Source of the DNA: Candidatus Eiseniibacteriota bacterium
GTDB taxonomy: Bacteria; Orphanbacterota; Orphanbacteria; Orphanbacterales; Orphanbacteraceae
DNA length: 64,000 nt
Direction of reading: 5' to 3'
Assembly: GCA_029262235.1 (NCBI GenBank)
Contig: JAJCZU010000004.1
Location: 62,001-126,000, forward strand
How positions within the stretch are numbered: position 1 is the stretch's first letter; each line of letters starts with the position of its first letter. The translations under genes and the position numbers were made by a program. Below, in pieces: positions 18,538-27,900 of this stretch. The notes beneath the pieces were generated by a model. That model ran no database searches and was not told the origin of the DNA. It worked only from the letters and a program-made list of their open reading frames with translations.

Positions 18538-20898
18538 TTGAAAGCTCTGATCCGATATCTTGTCCCTGGAATTCTCTCCATCGTCCTCGTTACCGGCGCA
18601 GCGGTCCCTGTGTTTGCCGATGAATATGAAGTACTGACTGACGGTGTTACCGGACGCGTCACAGGACTCCGCCCCGTGACTTCCCCTGCCGATCCGGCTC
18701 CTACTGTTCAAGGCCTTCTTGGTGCGAAGATCAGCGCAATGGAACTGCTGACGACCCACAAAGAACTCCTCGCTTTGACCGACCCAGCCACAGAATTGAC
18801 TTTTGTTTCGGAGAAGGTCAGTAAGGCTGGGTTTCACCATGTTCGGTATCGCCAGGTACACATGGGCGTATCCGTGATGGGTGAAGCGATTGTCCACTTC
18901 GACGCCACGGGCAAGCTCCAGCTACTGAGCGTGAGTCTCGCAAGAGAATTGCCCGCAAGTGTTACTCCAGTCATCGATGAGACCGACGTCATGCGACTTG
19001 CGGAGGAGGCGGCACTCGAGGAAGCGGCTGAACCGAAGCCCTCTGCGATGATGGCTTCGAAACCTGAGCTCTTGATTGTGCCCCTTGACCTTATTGAGCG
19101 GACTAGTGCGCCAGACAGCCGGCTTGCCTGGAGAGTTCGCGTTGTCGACGAAGAGTTGGAGGGCAAGAGACACAGCGAGGACATCTATATTGACGCCAAC
19201 TCCGGTGCGGTCTTGCTTCGCCAGCCAAACAACCGGCACGCCATTCAGCAGTACATAAACGACTGTTCGGTCGACCAGCCACCATTTGACTGCGCGCGCG
19301 ACTATCCCATTGACTATGGTAACCCGCCGGTGACCTACTACCATGGTCGCAGCTTTGACCAGCCCGCCCGAGGACCTCACCCGGACGCCCAAACGGTGTA
19401 TTTTGGGAGTGGTGAGGTTGATGACAATTTTGACTATTTCGCACAGATTCATGACCTCGTATTCAGTTCCTTCGGCCTAGACGGTGCCAACGGGCAAGGC
19501 GGAACCCACGCGGACAGTGGCCTTGAGTTTGTCACCTCTTCGAGTGTGCACTTGGATGGGTTCGATCCAGGTGGTTGCGCGGGGCCCAGTGCCATAATGT
19601 ACGCGAATGGTACATTTGGGTTCTGTTTCGGTACGGTCGTACCGGACATTGTTGGTCACGAGTACGGCCACGCACTGGTCGAACACCAAGGCCCCTTGAC
19701 GTTCATCTACCAAGGAGAAACGGGGTCTTTGGAGGAATCCTACGGCGACGTTTTTGGCGAGTACGCAGAGAACGATATCTCGGGAACCAATAACTGGATT
19801 CTGTTCGACACATCGACTAGCCCTAGATATCGAAATCTAGCAGACCCTCACACAGCGTCGGGACCATCGGGGGTCCCATACCCGGACAGATATTTCGACG
19901 CGACTTTCGAATGTGGCAGCGGCGATCAATTTGGAGCCCACAAAAATAGCACCGTGGTCAGTCACGCCTTCTACTTATTCTCCGAGGGCGGCGAGCACAA
20001 CGGCTGTGAGATTCAGGCACAGGGCATTGAGGTCGCCAACCTAATCTACTTCGAGGCGCTCTCAAACTACTTCCACAACACCGAGAGTTTCAACCAAGCA
20101 TACATACATTCTCTTGCCGCCTGCACATCGGCCGGATACTCGTCTGCCGTCTGCGACGAACTCACCAAAGCCCTTCAGGCCGTAGAAATTGACCAGCCGG
20201 GCGGCGCCTGCTCCGGCAACACGGAAGTGGCGCCTCCCTGCGCCGTCAATCACACTGGCACAGCAGTCACGATCCGCTCCGACGCCACGCCGGTCACGAC
20301 GTTTCTGGCTGGCGAAGATGTCTGGCTTTCGTTCAGTGGCGCAACGCCTGGCCGCACGTTCGACTTTCAACTCCTTCCCGCCGATTCCGCCCGCCCTCTC
20401 TGGCAGGAGACAACTCCGCTTGCAATCGAACAGGGCTCGGGAACGATTTTGCCTGATGGTTCTCTCTCCGCGATGTTCTTCACCGCAGCCGTCGAAGACA
20501 CGTTCGACATTCTCATCGACGGCAACCGCGACGGCTTCTATCAGCCCTGGGCAGACCAGATCCTGACCATCGTCGTAGACGGGGTCGTGACCGCTGTCGA
20601 CAACCAGGCGCATTCGCTTCCAACCGGTATCCGGAGCATTGACCCGAACCCGGCCGTGCTCGGAGCCTCGTCGGTTCTATTTTCTCTGCGTGGTGATGCC
20701 CCAGTTGAACTTCGCATTTATGACATCGCCGGCCGGCGAGTGCGCACGCTCGAAAGCTCGCGGCTACGCGCTGGACAACACACACGTCATTGGGATGGAC
20801 GGAACGATTCCGGGGTCAGTGTCAGCTCGGGAATCTACTTCGTACACCTGTCGGCGGGTGCCGTTACAGAAACACAAAAGCTCATTACCATTCGCTGA
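18538..20898 (+). CDS. Secreted M4-like (thermolysin-family) metalloprotease with FlgD-type C-terminal domain
   Basis: 786 residues from TTG 18538 (AAGGG upstream). Residues 1-22 form a signal peptide (IRYLVPGILSIVLVTGAAVPVFA). An FTP/PepSY-like propeptide follows (VRYRQVHMGVSVMGEAIVHF, about 98-117; SEDIYIDANSGAVL near 213). The catalytic zinc motif is HEYGH (374-378), with the third ligand in EESYGD (E400), and GAHKNSTVVSHAFYLF corresponds to the thermolysin histidine segment (GVHINSG). The C-terminal 80 residues form a FlgD-like Ig domain (VELRIYDIAGRRVRTLE...GIYFVHLSAG) ending TETQKLITIR, taken as a cell-surface or secretion sorting domain. Probably an extracellular protease processed from a zymogen. 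The gene stands alone. Confidence 0.9.
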   Translation: MKALIRYLVPGILSIVLVTGAAVPVFADEYEVLTDGVTGRVTGLRPVTSPADPAPTVQGLLGAKISAMELLTTHKELLALTDPATELTFVSEKVSKAGFHHVRYRQVHMGVSVMGEAIVHFDATGKLQLLSVSLARELPASVTPVIDETDVMRLAEEAALEEAAEPKPSAMMASKPELLIVPLDLIERTSAPDSRLAWRVRVVDEELEGKRHSEDIYIDANSGAVLLRQPNNRHAIQQYINDCSVDQPPFDCARDYPIDYGNPPVTYYHGRSFDQPARGPHPDAQTVYFGSGEVDDNFDYFAQIHDLVFSSFGLDGANGQGGTHADSGLEFVTSSSVHLDGFDPGGCAGPSAIMYANGTFGFCFGTVVPDIVGHEYGHALVEHQGPLTFIYQGETGSLEESYGDVFGEYAENDISGTNNWILFDTSTSPRYRNLADPHTASGPSGVPYPDRYFDATFECGSGDQFGAHKNSTVVSHAFYLFSEGGEHNGCEIQAQGIEVANLIYFEALSNYFHNTESFNQAYIHSLAACTSAGYSSAVCDELTKALQAVEIDQPGGACSGNTEVAPPCAVNHTGTAVTIRSDATPVTTFLAGEDVWLSFSGATPGRTFDFQLLPADSARPLWQETTPLAIEQGSGTILPDGSLSAMFFTAAVEDTFDILIDGNRDGFYQPWADQILTIVVDGVVTAVDNQAHSLPTGIRSIDPNPAVLGASSVLFSLRGDAPVELRIYDIAGRRVRTLESSRLRAGQHTRHWDGRNDSGVSVSSGIYFVHLSAGAVTETQKLITIR

Positions 20899-20987
20899 TG
20901 TGTGGCTTCGCTGGGGACTGATGCAGTGTTCAGATCGGTCTTGCGAAACGCGTGCGAGGCGGGAGAGTCCCCGCCCCGCCCATGCAG

Positions 20988-22601
20988 CTAGTTCGCCTGC
21001 GCGGAAACGCGGGCGAGGTTCTTCTGGTAGAGCTCGAGGTTGTCGTCGCCGCTTTCCTTACCGAGGGCGACGGCCTTCGCGTAGTTTGCTCGGGCGTCAT
21101 CGACGCGGCCGGCCAGTTCGCATGCTTCGCCGAGACTGTCGAATGAGTTCGGATTCTCGTCGTACTTCTTCGCCGCGAATTCCAGGACGGCAATGGCGAG
21201 ATCGAAGTGCTCGTCGCCGAGGTAGCCGTAGCCGAGTCTGTTGACAGCGCTTTCGTCCGCAAATCCCGCTTTATCCAGATCGGCGAGCACGTCCTGGATC
21301 AGGCGTACGGCATTTTCCTCGGTCCCGGCATCGATCGCGGCCGTGACGGCGCGCAGACCGTCGTCGTAGTGCTTCTGTCCGTCAACGCGCAGGACGAGTT
21401 TGTCGAGCTCGCCTTTGTAGCCTTCGGCGGCTTCGGCGTCGCCGAGGAGCAGGGAGTATGCGTAGGCGGCGACTACATGTGTCACGGTGCCGGCGCTGTA
21501 GTCATTCGTGTTGGCAAATGCGGCGATGCCGATGCCGTGCTCGGGCAGGAACGACGTGTGCGCATGGAATCCTTCGTAACCGCCGAAGTGATGCATCATG
21601 CGCTCTTCGCCCATCGTCGCATGATAGATCCCGAGTCCGTACGCTTCGCGATGAAAGAGATAGAAATCGCGATCGGTATCGGCGAGCCGTTCGTGGGCGA
21701 GCGCGACTGCGGCGGCGGGCAGTACCTGCCTGCCGTCTAAGACACCGCCGTTCATGTTCGCGGTGAGCCAGCGGCACATGTCGTCGACCGTGCTCACGTG
21801 TCCGCCGGCGGCGTGCATCATGCCGTCGGTCTTGAGGTCGAGGCGCGTGTATGCATCGCCGTCCATGCGATACCCGTAGGCGATCTCGTCGGCTTCGGCT
21901 TCACTCATCGAAGCGGTGGTGCGCGTCATGCCCGCAGGGTCGAGAACGGTTCGCTTCACGATCGTCCTCCATGACTCGTCGTATTTCGCTTCGAGCACAT
22001 AACCGAAAATGTTGTACCCGAGGTTCGTATAGATGAAGCTGGTCGGGATCGCCTGCGTCTTGTCGCTGGCGAGCACTTGCATGAACTGCTCGCGCGGAAG
22101 CTCTCCCTTATAGGCGAGGTAAAACATCGCGTCGCGGTTCCCGATGCCGCTCGTGTGCGTCAGAAGATTCTTCAGCGTGATCGCGCCGGGATCGAACGGC
22201 GCGGGCAGTTTCATTTCAGGCAGAAACTGACTGACGGGCGCGCCCAGGTCGAGTTCGCCGCGGGTTGCGAGAACGGCCGCGGTCATGCCGGTCAGCCCCT
22301 TCGTACCCGAAGCAAGGTAGAACGCGGTGTTCGGCGTGGCGGGAAGCTTTTCTTCAACGTTGCGATACCCGAAACCTTTTCGATAGATGACTTTGCCGTC
22401 GCGCACGATGCCGATCGCGAGGCCGGGGAGTGCGGGAACGCGTTTCATTGCGTCTTCGATGAAGGCGTCGAGATCGCGGGTGAATACGCCATCGTCGGCG
22501 GTGGCGAGCGTCACACCGCCAGGTATCACGCCGCCAGGTATCGCGCCGCCAGGCCCCGCGGCCAGGGTCATTAGAATCAGTAGAGTCAGCCAGGTTTTCA
22601 T
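20988..22601 (-). CDS. Serine beta-lactamase-family hydrolase with C-terminal TPR-like repeats
   Basis: About 537 residues from ATG 22601 (GGGAG upstream); the frame is open 16 codons further, but this start leads straight into the signal peptide KTWLTLLILMTLAAGPGGA. A short decorated linker IPGGVIPGGV follows. The class C / PBP-like fold is shown by S98-G-T-K101 (SxxK nucleophile), Y191-T-N193 (YxN) and HHFGGYEGFHAH in the position of the third motif. The last 150 residues are helical repeats (YDENPNSFDSLGEACELAGRVDDARANYAKAV). Probably a periplasmic esterase or peptidase; antibiotic hydrolysis is not implied. Confidence 0.88.
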   Translation of the reverse strand: MKTWLTLLILMTLAAGPGGAIPGGVIPGGVTLATADDGVFTRDLDAFIEDAMKRVPALPGLAIGIVRDGKVIYRKGFGYRNVEEKLPATPNTAFYLASGTKGLTGMTAAVLATRGELDLGAPVSQFLPEMKLPAPFDPGAITLKNLLTHTSGIGNRDAMFYLAYKGELPREQFMQVLASDKTQAIPTSFIYTNLGYNIFGYVLEAKYDESWRTIVKRTVLDPAGMTRTTASMSEAEADEIAYGYRMDGDAYTRLDLKTDGMMHAAGGHVSTVDDMCRWLTANMNGGVLDGRQVLPAAAVALAHERLADTDRDFYLFHREAYGLGIYHATMGEERMMHHFGGYEGFHAHTSFLPEHGIGIAAFANTNDYSAGTVTHVVAAYAYSLLLGDAEAAEGYKGELDKLVLRVDGQKHYDDGLRAVTAAIDAGTEENAVRLIQDVLADLDKAGFADESAVNRLGYGYLGDEHFDLAIAVLEFAAKKYDENPNSFDSLGEACELAGRVDDARANYAKAVALGKESGDDNLELYQKNLARVSAQAN

Positions 22602-22692
22602 GCGGTTCTCCCTGCGGATGGTGACTGTGTTTCTCTTACCATCCCACAAGCTCTCTTGCTCGTATTGAACGGATCAAACATCATGTGCCGGG

Positions 22693-23433
22693 TCACAGAT
22701 TACGTGCGGCGGCTCGAAAGCGTCCCGGCGTGACCCCGGTCGATTTCTTGAAAACGCGGCACAGATGGCTTTGATCGGAGAAGCCGCACGAAGGCGCCAC
22801 GGCGGCCATCGGATCGTTGGATGAGGCGAGTTGATGTGCGGCCGCGCGCACCCGGACCTGGCTTCGATACCCCGTGATCGACGCGTGATAGTGGCGCCGG
22901 AACGCGCGTGTCAGATGAACAGGATGAACGCCGGCCTGCAATGCGAGTGCGGCCACGGAGTCGGTTCTCTCGGGGTCGTCGTGCAGCAGTTCGTGAATGC
23001 GTCGGAGCCAGTGGGGAGGGCGCGTCGAGTCGGCCCGCGCCGCGTGATTTTCGAGCGCCTCCAGCAGACGCCAGGCATGCTCTTCGAGTTCCGTTCCCGG
23101 CGCGCTACGGCGGTTCGCTTTCGCCGCGATAAACCGCGCCGCTGCCATGATCGCGGGCCCCCGGTGAATCCAGCGCCAGCGATCGAACAGCCCCGGCTCG
23201 TCCGTCACGATCGAAATGACCCTGGCCCCCTCGGGACCGAACCTCGTCTCGTGCGCCACGCCTGCGGGTTTTACGACCACGCTCGTGGCCGATCCGATCT
23301 CCTCGCTCCGGCCCACCGATTCCCAGATCGTACCCCGGACCACGATGCTCACCCGCGAGACCCGATCCTCGTGCGACGGCATATGACGGCCGGGATCGTA
23401 GGACGAGTCCAGAAAGCTCAACATGGCAGACAT
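22693..23433 (-). CDS. AraC-family transcriptional regulator
   Basis: About 246 residues from ATG 23433 (MSAMLSFLDSSYDPGRHMPSHEDRVSRVSIVVRG). The open frame extends 58 codons upstream, but that part reads as intergenic low-complexity sequence. The N-terminal half looks like a cupin sensing domain (KPAGVAHETRFGPEGARVISI). The C-terminal 100 residues carry both helix-turn-helix motifs of the family: VAALALQAGVHPVHLTRAFRRHYHASITGYR and MAAVAPSCGFSDQSHLCRVFKKSTGVTPGRFR. Effector and targets are unknown. The neighbouring hydrolase gene, same strand and 91 bases downstream, may be co-transcribed. Confidence 0.85.
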   Translation of the reverse strand: MSAMLSFLDSSYDPGRHMPSHEDRVSRVSIVVRGTIWESVGRSEEIGSATSVVVKPAGVAHETRFGPEGARVISIVTDEPGLFDRWRWIHRGPAIMAAARFIAAKANRRSAPGTELEEHAWRLLEALENHAARADSTRPPHWLRRIHELLHDDPERTDSVAALALQAGVHPVHLTRAFRRHYHASITGYRSQVRVRAAAHQLASSNDPMAAVAPSCGFSDQSHLCRVFKKSTGVTPGRFRAAARNL

Positions 23434-23619
23434 TGCGCGCGATCGACGCGTCCGGCCGCGGATCGAGCGCGGGCACAGTAATGTGGTAGTAAGTTCATAT
23501 AACTCATGACGAAAACCGCGCCGCCATAGTTTCCCCCTTATTCTGCCCCCCTTTCCTCCTCTTTCCCCCTCTTTTACTCCGTGTCGAGCGGCGACCGAGG
23601 CGGTCACAATCTGCAGGCG

Positions 23620-23865
23620 GAACGAGATCGAAAAGCGAGACCGAGAAGCGAGACCGAGAAAAGCGAAACCGAGAAAAGCGAAACCGAGAAGGAGGGTAAG
23701 GAGATGAAACCCGGGGCGGGTGGTGCGACGGACGGGGCCCCCGGTCGAGCCTGCCGAGACCGGGGAAGGGTCCGTCGTGACAGGACCCGCCCGGCCGCTT
23801 TCTCCCTTCTTCTCCGTCTCTTCTCCGTCTCTTTTCCGTCTCTTTTCCGTCTCTTCTCTTCTCTT
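23620..23865. repeat. Giant three-stage hairpin with purine and pyrimidine tandem-repeat arms
   Basis: The left arm is a purine-rich tandem array (units like GCGAGACCGAGAA and AGCGAAACCGAGAAA, about 23636-23695). The right arm is an 11-base pyrimidine array (CTTCTCCGTCT twice, CTTTTCCGTCT twice, about 23808-23860), broadly complementary to the left. Between them lie GCGGGT...GACGGAC / GTCCGTC...ACCCGC and, innermost, CCCCCGGTC/GACCGGGG. It fills the 23434-23872 gap immediately downstream of the minus-strand photolyase gene. I see no gene in it. Confidence 0.65.
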
Positions 23866-23872
23866 CTCTTTC

Positions 23873-25300
23873 CTACTTCAGATTCTTGAAAGCATCGATC
23901 GCACGCTCCCGGGCGCGTTTATGGTCGACGATCGGCTCCGGGTAATCGCACGCGGCGCGTTCAAGTGGCGTGAACTTCGCGACATTGTGCAGCTTCTTCG
24001 GATCGACGTCGGCGAGTTCGGGGCAGAACTTCTTGATGAACTTTGCGTCGGGATCGAAGCGCGCACTCTGGGAGTCGGGGTTGAAGATACGAAAGTAGGG
24101 GGCGGCGTCGGTGCCGGTGCTGGCGGACCACTGCCAGCCGCCGTTGTTCGCGGCGAGGTCGCCGTCGACGAGGTTCTGCATGAAGTGTCGCTCACCGAGG
24201 CGCCAGTCGAGAAAGAGATCCTTCGAGAAAAACATGGCGGTCACCATGCGCAGGCGGTTGTGCATCCAGCCGGTCTGTACGAGCTGGCGCTGGGCGGCGT
24301 CGACGATCGGGTAGCCGGTGCGCCCTTCGCGCCAGGCGTCGTAAAGTTCATCGCTTTCGTTCCAGATCAGGCGTTCGGTGTCGAGGCGGAACGGCCGGTG
24401 CATCGAGACGCGCGGATAGCTGTAGAGAATGTGCGTATAGAACTCGCGCCAGATGATCTCGGAGATCCAGGTCGCGATCCCCTTGCGTCCGCCCGCAATG
24501 CTTCCGTTGTTGGCGTCGCGCGCGGCTTCGAAGCACTGGCGCGGAGAGAGAACGCCGGCAGCAAGACAGGGCGATAGTGTTGAAGTACCGGCGACGGCGG
24601 GGAAGTCGCGCCGGTCATCATACCCTTCGATTTTTTCCTTCACGAAGCGCGAGAGCTTCTTCTTCGCGGCGGATTCGCCGGCGGGCCAGAGATCGGGGCG
24701 CGCGCTCGTGAAATCGAAACCGCGCACTTTCTCTGGCACATCATCGGAGGAAATGCCGCGCATCTTCTCCTGCTTACGCGCGCGCGGCAGCACGGAGGGT
24801 GCGGACTCGGAAGCGTGCTCGGTCCACTTCTTGCGATACGGCGTGAACACGGTGTACGGCGTGCCGCCGCCGGTCTCGATCGCGTCGGGCGCGAGGATCA
24901 CGCGGTCGGTAAACGCGAGGAACTTCCCGCCCTTCTTCTTGAGCGCTGCGCGCACGGCTTCGTCACGCCCTCGTTCGTTCACTTCATACTCGGCATTTAC
25001 ATAGAGCGCGTCGGCTTCTACTTCGGCCATGAGCTTCGTTATGAGTCGCGGGATCTGGTCGTAGCGCTTCGTCTCGCGCACGAGAAGCGGAATGTGCAGC
25101 GCTTCGAGCTCGGTTTTCAGTTCGCGCACGTTCTCGAGCCAGAAATGCACTTTGGCAGGCGCGTCGTCGTGCTCCTGCCACTGTTCGGGCGTAATAATGT
25201 AGAGCGCCACGACCGCGCGCCCCTTCTCGCTCGTCGCTTCGTAAAGCGCACTGTTGTCACGGACGCGCAGATCGCGCCGGAACCAGACGACGGTTTTCAT
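23873..25300 (-). CDS. phrB: Deoxyribodipyrimidine photolyase
   Basis: 475 residues from ATG 25300 (MKTVVWFRRDLRVRDNSALYEA), the length of class I CPD photolyases (E. coli PhrB 472). The N-terminal alpha/beta antenna-binding domain contains AVVALYIITPEQW. The C-terminal FAD domain contains ISEIIWREFYTHILYSYPRVS, GRTGYPIVDAAQRQLVQTGWMHNRLRM, and NNGGWQWSASTGTDAAPYFRIFNP with the electron-transfer tryptophans. It repairs UV cyclobutane dimers with blue light. It is divergent from the PrmA-like gene. The open frame upstream of 25300 overlaps the divergent promoter region and is not taken as coding. A (6-4) photolyase cannot be excluded, but the motif set favours CPD class I. Confidence 0.92.
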   Translation of the reverse strand: MKTVVWFRRDLRVRDNSALYEATSEKGRAVVALYIITPEQWQEHDDAPAKVHFWLENVRELKTELEALHIPLLVRETKRYDQIPRLITKLMAEVEADALYVNAEYEVNERGRDEAVRAALKKKGGKFLAFTDRVILAPDAIETGGGTPYTVFTPYRKKWTEHASESAPSVLPRARKQEKMRGISSDDVPEKVRGFDFTSARPDLWPAGESAAKKKLSRFVKEKIEGYDDRRDFPAVAGTSTLSPCLAAGVLSPRQCFEAARDANNGSIAGGRKGIATWISEIIWREFYTHILYSYPRVSMHRPFRLDTERLIWNESDELYDAWREGRTGYPIVDAAQRQLVQTGWMHNRLRMVTAMFFSKDLFLDWRLGERHFMQNLVDGDLAANNGGWQWSASTGTDAAPYFRIFNPDSQSARFDPDAKFIKKFCPELADVDPKKLHNVAKFTPLERAACDYPEPIVDHKRARERAIDAFKNLK

Positions 25301-25351
25301 ATGCGACCATCCGAATGCCGGGCCGGAGCCCATGAGACTGCCTTCATCGTA

Positions 25352-25378
25352 TTGCCTTCCTGCGCGAGCGCGTATACT
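25352..25378 (+). promoter_or_regulatory. Probable sigma-70 promoter of the PrmA-like gene
   Basis: TTGCCT (25352-25357) and TATACT (25373-25378) are spaced 15 bases apart, and 40 bases before the ATG at 25419. AAAAGGGAGAG serves as ribosome binding site. Confidence 0.5.
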
Positions 25379-25418
25379 GAAGAGTAACGCGTGGGCTGTT
25401 TTAGGAAAAGGGAGAGCG

Positions 25419-26291
25419 ATGGCGGAGGCATGGGTTCTGATCGTACGCTTCGAACCGGGGGAAAAAGACGACGTGATCGCGAGGCTTATCGCGGCGGGAG
25501 TCGAGAACTTCGTCGAAGGGAGCGGCGCGCTTTTGATGGAGCCGGAAGAGGACGTGATTACCGTGTACACGGCGTCGCCGGAAGAGACCCAGACGATTCG
25601 GGCGCGGCTGCAGAGCGCGCGGGCGACGGTGGAAACGGCGCCGCTCGAAGACGACGACTGGGCGACGGCGTGGAAGCGGCACTGGAAGCCGGTTACGATT
25701 GCGGACCGGCTGTTCGTGGCGCCGCACTGGCTTGACGCGCAGACACCGCCCGGGCTCATTCGCATTGCGATCGACACGACGCTCGCGTTCGGGACGGGCG
25801 CGCAGGAGACGACGCAGATCGCGCTTTCGCTTCTGGTGCGTGCGCTGGGTGATGCGCCGGAAGGGAGCGGCGGCGAGGCGCCTGGCTCGCGTGCGATACC
25901 GGACTCGCTCTACGACGTAGGCTGCGGATCGGGCATCCTGGCGATCGCGGCGCGCAAGCTCGGCGTCCCGCGCGTGGGCGGCCTCGACAACGACCCGACC
26001 GCCACCGAAACGTCGATCGACAACGCCGCGCGAAACGGCCTCGACGACATCGCATTCGAAACGCGTTCGGCCGACGCCATTCCCGGCACACACGACATCG
26101 TAATCTGCAACATGATCTCCTCGCGCCTTGACCGCTTTCTACCCCACCTGCACGCCGCAGTTGCTCCGGGCGGGCAGCTCATTCTGTCGGGGATCCTGCT
26201 GGAAGAATGGGACGCGTTCTCCGCACGCCACGGGCTGGGGGACGAAACGCTCACGGAAACGCGCGGTGACTGGATCGGAGCGCTTCTCTAG
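25419..26291 (+). CDS. prmA: Ribosomal protein L11 methyltransferase-like SAM enzyme
   Basis: 290 residues from ATG 25419 (MAEAWVLIVRFEPGEKDDVIARL), close to the 293 of E. coli PrmA. Order of parts: an N-terminal substrate-recognition domain of about 60 residues, DDDWATAWKRHWKPV (the PrmA linker signature), then FGTGAQETTQIAL, the SAM-binding motif YDVGCGSGILAIAARKLG and the CNMISSRL motif in place of the usual ANIL. The histidine of the canonical GTGxHxTT is glutamine here. An insertion APEGSGGEAPGSRA lies between the last two. Likely modifies L11, but a related methyltransferase is possible. Confidence 0.82.
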   Translation: MAEAWVLIVRFEPGEKDDVIARLIAAGVENFVEGSGALLMEPEEDVITVYTASPEETQTIRARLQSARATVETAPLEDDDWATAWKRHWKPVTIADRLFVAPHWLDAQTPPGLIRIAIDTTLAFGTGAQETTQIALSLLVRALGDAPEGSGGEAPGSRAIPDSLYDVGCGSGILAIAARKLGVPRVGGLDNDPTATETSIDNAARNGLDDIAFETRSADAIPGTHDIVICNMISSRLDRFLPHLHAAVAPGGQLILSGILLEEWDAFSARHGLGDETLTETRGDWIGALL

Positions 26292-26323
26292 GCGGGCGTC
26301 CCGGACCCCGACACACCTCATGC

Positions 26324-26329
26324 TACAAT
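26324..26329 (+). promoter_or_regulatory. Possible -10 box (TACAAT) upstream of the secreted toroid protein gene
   Basis: TACAAT lies 39 bases before the ATG at 26369, and GCAGGAGG gives the ribosome binding site. No convincing -35 hexamer is visible, so this is tentative. Confidence 0.35.
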
Positions 26330-26368
26330 CAGACGGTCTACCCAACACGAACTGCAGGAGGTCACCCC

Positions 26369-27892
26369 ATGCGCGTCGCGATCCTTGCGGCACTCGCCGC
26401 CGCACTCACTTTCTCGCTCGTCACACCCGCGTTCGCCACCGTTTACTGGACACCGGAAGACTGGCAGGCCGCCGAACGCGCACGAGCCGCGCGCGCTGCT
26501 GCGATCGCTGCGGGGGAGTTCGATGCACCGCGGGCGTTTCCCGGCGCGGACCAAAGCGCGGCGGGCGCAGGCACGGCTGGCGGCGCCACCGGCACCGCGG
26601 GCAAAACCGCGCAGGATTACTTTCAGGAATTTCACGACGCCGTCTGGTTCATCGCGGGCAAGCAGGTCACGGACTCCACGCTCGTTGCGTACGGCGGAAT
26701 TCGCGAAGCCGAGCATCTGCTGAGCATCATTCAAACCGATAACACGTCCGAATCGATCTGGATGTTCTCGCGCTACTACGAACTGACGGGCGACGCCTCG
26801 ATCCTGCCGTATCTCGACCGATCGTGGATCTATGTGAACAACCGCCCCGCCTATAATGAGGAAGGGGGGAGCGACGTTTTCGGCGGCTACTATCGCATGT
26901 ACAACTGCGGGTGGGCGCTCCGCGCAGCCCTCAAGTACGTCGAAGTCTTCGGCGACACACAATACGATACGTATGTCGACTCGTGCGCAAACTACATCGC
27001 GACCCACAACCTGCGACTGACCGGGCCGACGGGTCTCTTCAACGAAGTGAACCCGCCCGTTCTCGCCTGGGCCGCGCGCAATCTGCGTGACTACGGTAAC
27101 ACCTACGGCGATTCGCTCTGGCAGTTCCGTGCATGGAAGCGCGGCGAGCGCGTCAAGGGATGGGTCGAAGACGACATCCTCGTGATGGATCGCGAAGAGT
27201 GGGCCGTCTCACCCGGCATGACCGTCTGGGGACTGCTGGGCTCGTACTTCGACGAGTTCCCGGCCGAGGAGTCGCTCTGGGTCGCGACCTACGCCGCGCA
27301 GATGGACACGTTCGCCGAGCCCGACACCTGGGAGAACGCCCACCAGGCGTGGTACGCCCTCGGCATGAACGCGCTCGAAATTTCGACCGGCGACCCGGCG
27401 TGGGGAACCATGCACGCGAACATGACGAGCTACCTCGACGCCTTCGACGACACCGACCAGGACGGCGGCATCTACGGTCAGCCCGCCGACGCCGACACGA
27501 TGGACCACGCCTGGATCACGGCCTACATGGGGTTCATGTGCTACAACCCGTTCATTTCCGTTTCGACGAGTATTGCTGAGAACGACAGGCCAGGCGATGC
27601 GGGCGCAGTGCCCGGGCTCGCGCTGCTCGGAGACAATCGGCCGAATCCGTTCAACCCTCGCACGGTGATTCCGTTTCGCGTGGAGCGCGCGGGCGACGTG
27701 GTGCTCGAGATCATCGATCCCGCAGGTCGGCTCGTTGAGCGTGTCGTGAGCGGGCATCTGCCGGCCGGCGCGCACGAAGCCGAATGGCTCGGGCGCGACA
27801 GTCGCGGGCGTGCGGTTGCATCGAGCGTGTACTTCTATCGGTTGCGAGCAGGTACTTTTGAGGAAACAAGAAAGATGATATTGGTTAAGTAG
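26369..27892 (+). CDS. Secreted alpha/alpha-toroid-like protein with FlgD-type C-terminal domain
   Basis: 507 residues. A signal peptide spans 1-23 (ILAALAAALTFSLVTPAFA). After a low-complexity A/G/T-rich linker, residues about 75-390 show repeated helical-hairpin signatures (SESIWMFSRYYELTGDASILPYLDRSW, NCGWALRAALKYVEVFGD, NAHQAWYALGMNALEISTGD, DHAWITAYMGFM). These resemble the six-hairpin glycosidase or terpene-cyclase-like toroid, but I see no definite catalytic residues. The C-terminal 85 residues are the FlgD-like domain (NRPNPFNPRTVIPFRVERAGDVVLEI...SSVYFYRLRAG) ending ETRKMILVK. Probably exported and surface-bound, possibly acting on polysaccharide. Confidence 0.8.
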   Translation: MRVAILAALAAALTFSLVTPAFATVYWTPEDWQAAERARAARAAAIAAGEFDAPRAFPGADQSAAGAGTAGGATGTAGKTAQDYFQEFHDAVWFIAGKQVTDSTLVAYGGIREAEHLLSIIQTDNTSESIWMFSRYYELTGDASILPYLDRSWIYVNNRPAYNEEGGSDVFGGYYRMYNCGWALRAALKYVEVFGDTQYDTYVDSCANYIATHNLRLTGPTGLFNEVNPPVLAWAARNLRDYGNTYGDSLWQFRAWKRGERVKGWVEDDILVMDREEWAVSPGMTVWGLLGSYFDEFPAEESLWVATYAAQMDTFAEPDTWENAHQAWYALGMNALEISTGDPAWGTMHANMTSYLDAFDDTDQDGGIYGQPADADTMDHAWITAYMGFMCYNPFISVSTSIAENDRPGDAGAVPGLALLGDNRPNPFNPRTVIPFRVERAGDVVLEIIDPAGRLVERVVSGHLPAGAHEAEWLGRDSRGRAVASSVYFYRLRAGTFEETRKMILVK

Positions 27893-27900
27893 GAGTCGTG

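Noticed and set aside
23500-23870. CRISPR array suggested by short tandem repeats
   Set aside because: The units are 11-16 bases, adjoining without unique spacers, and no cas gene is present.
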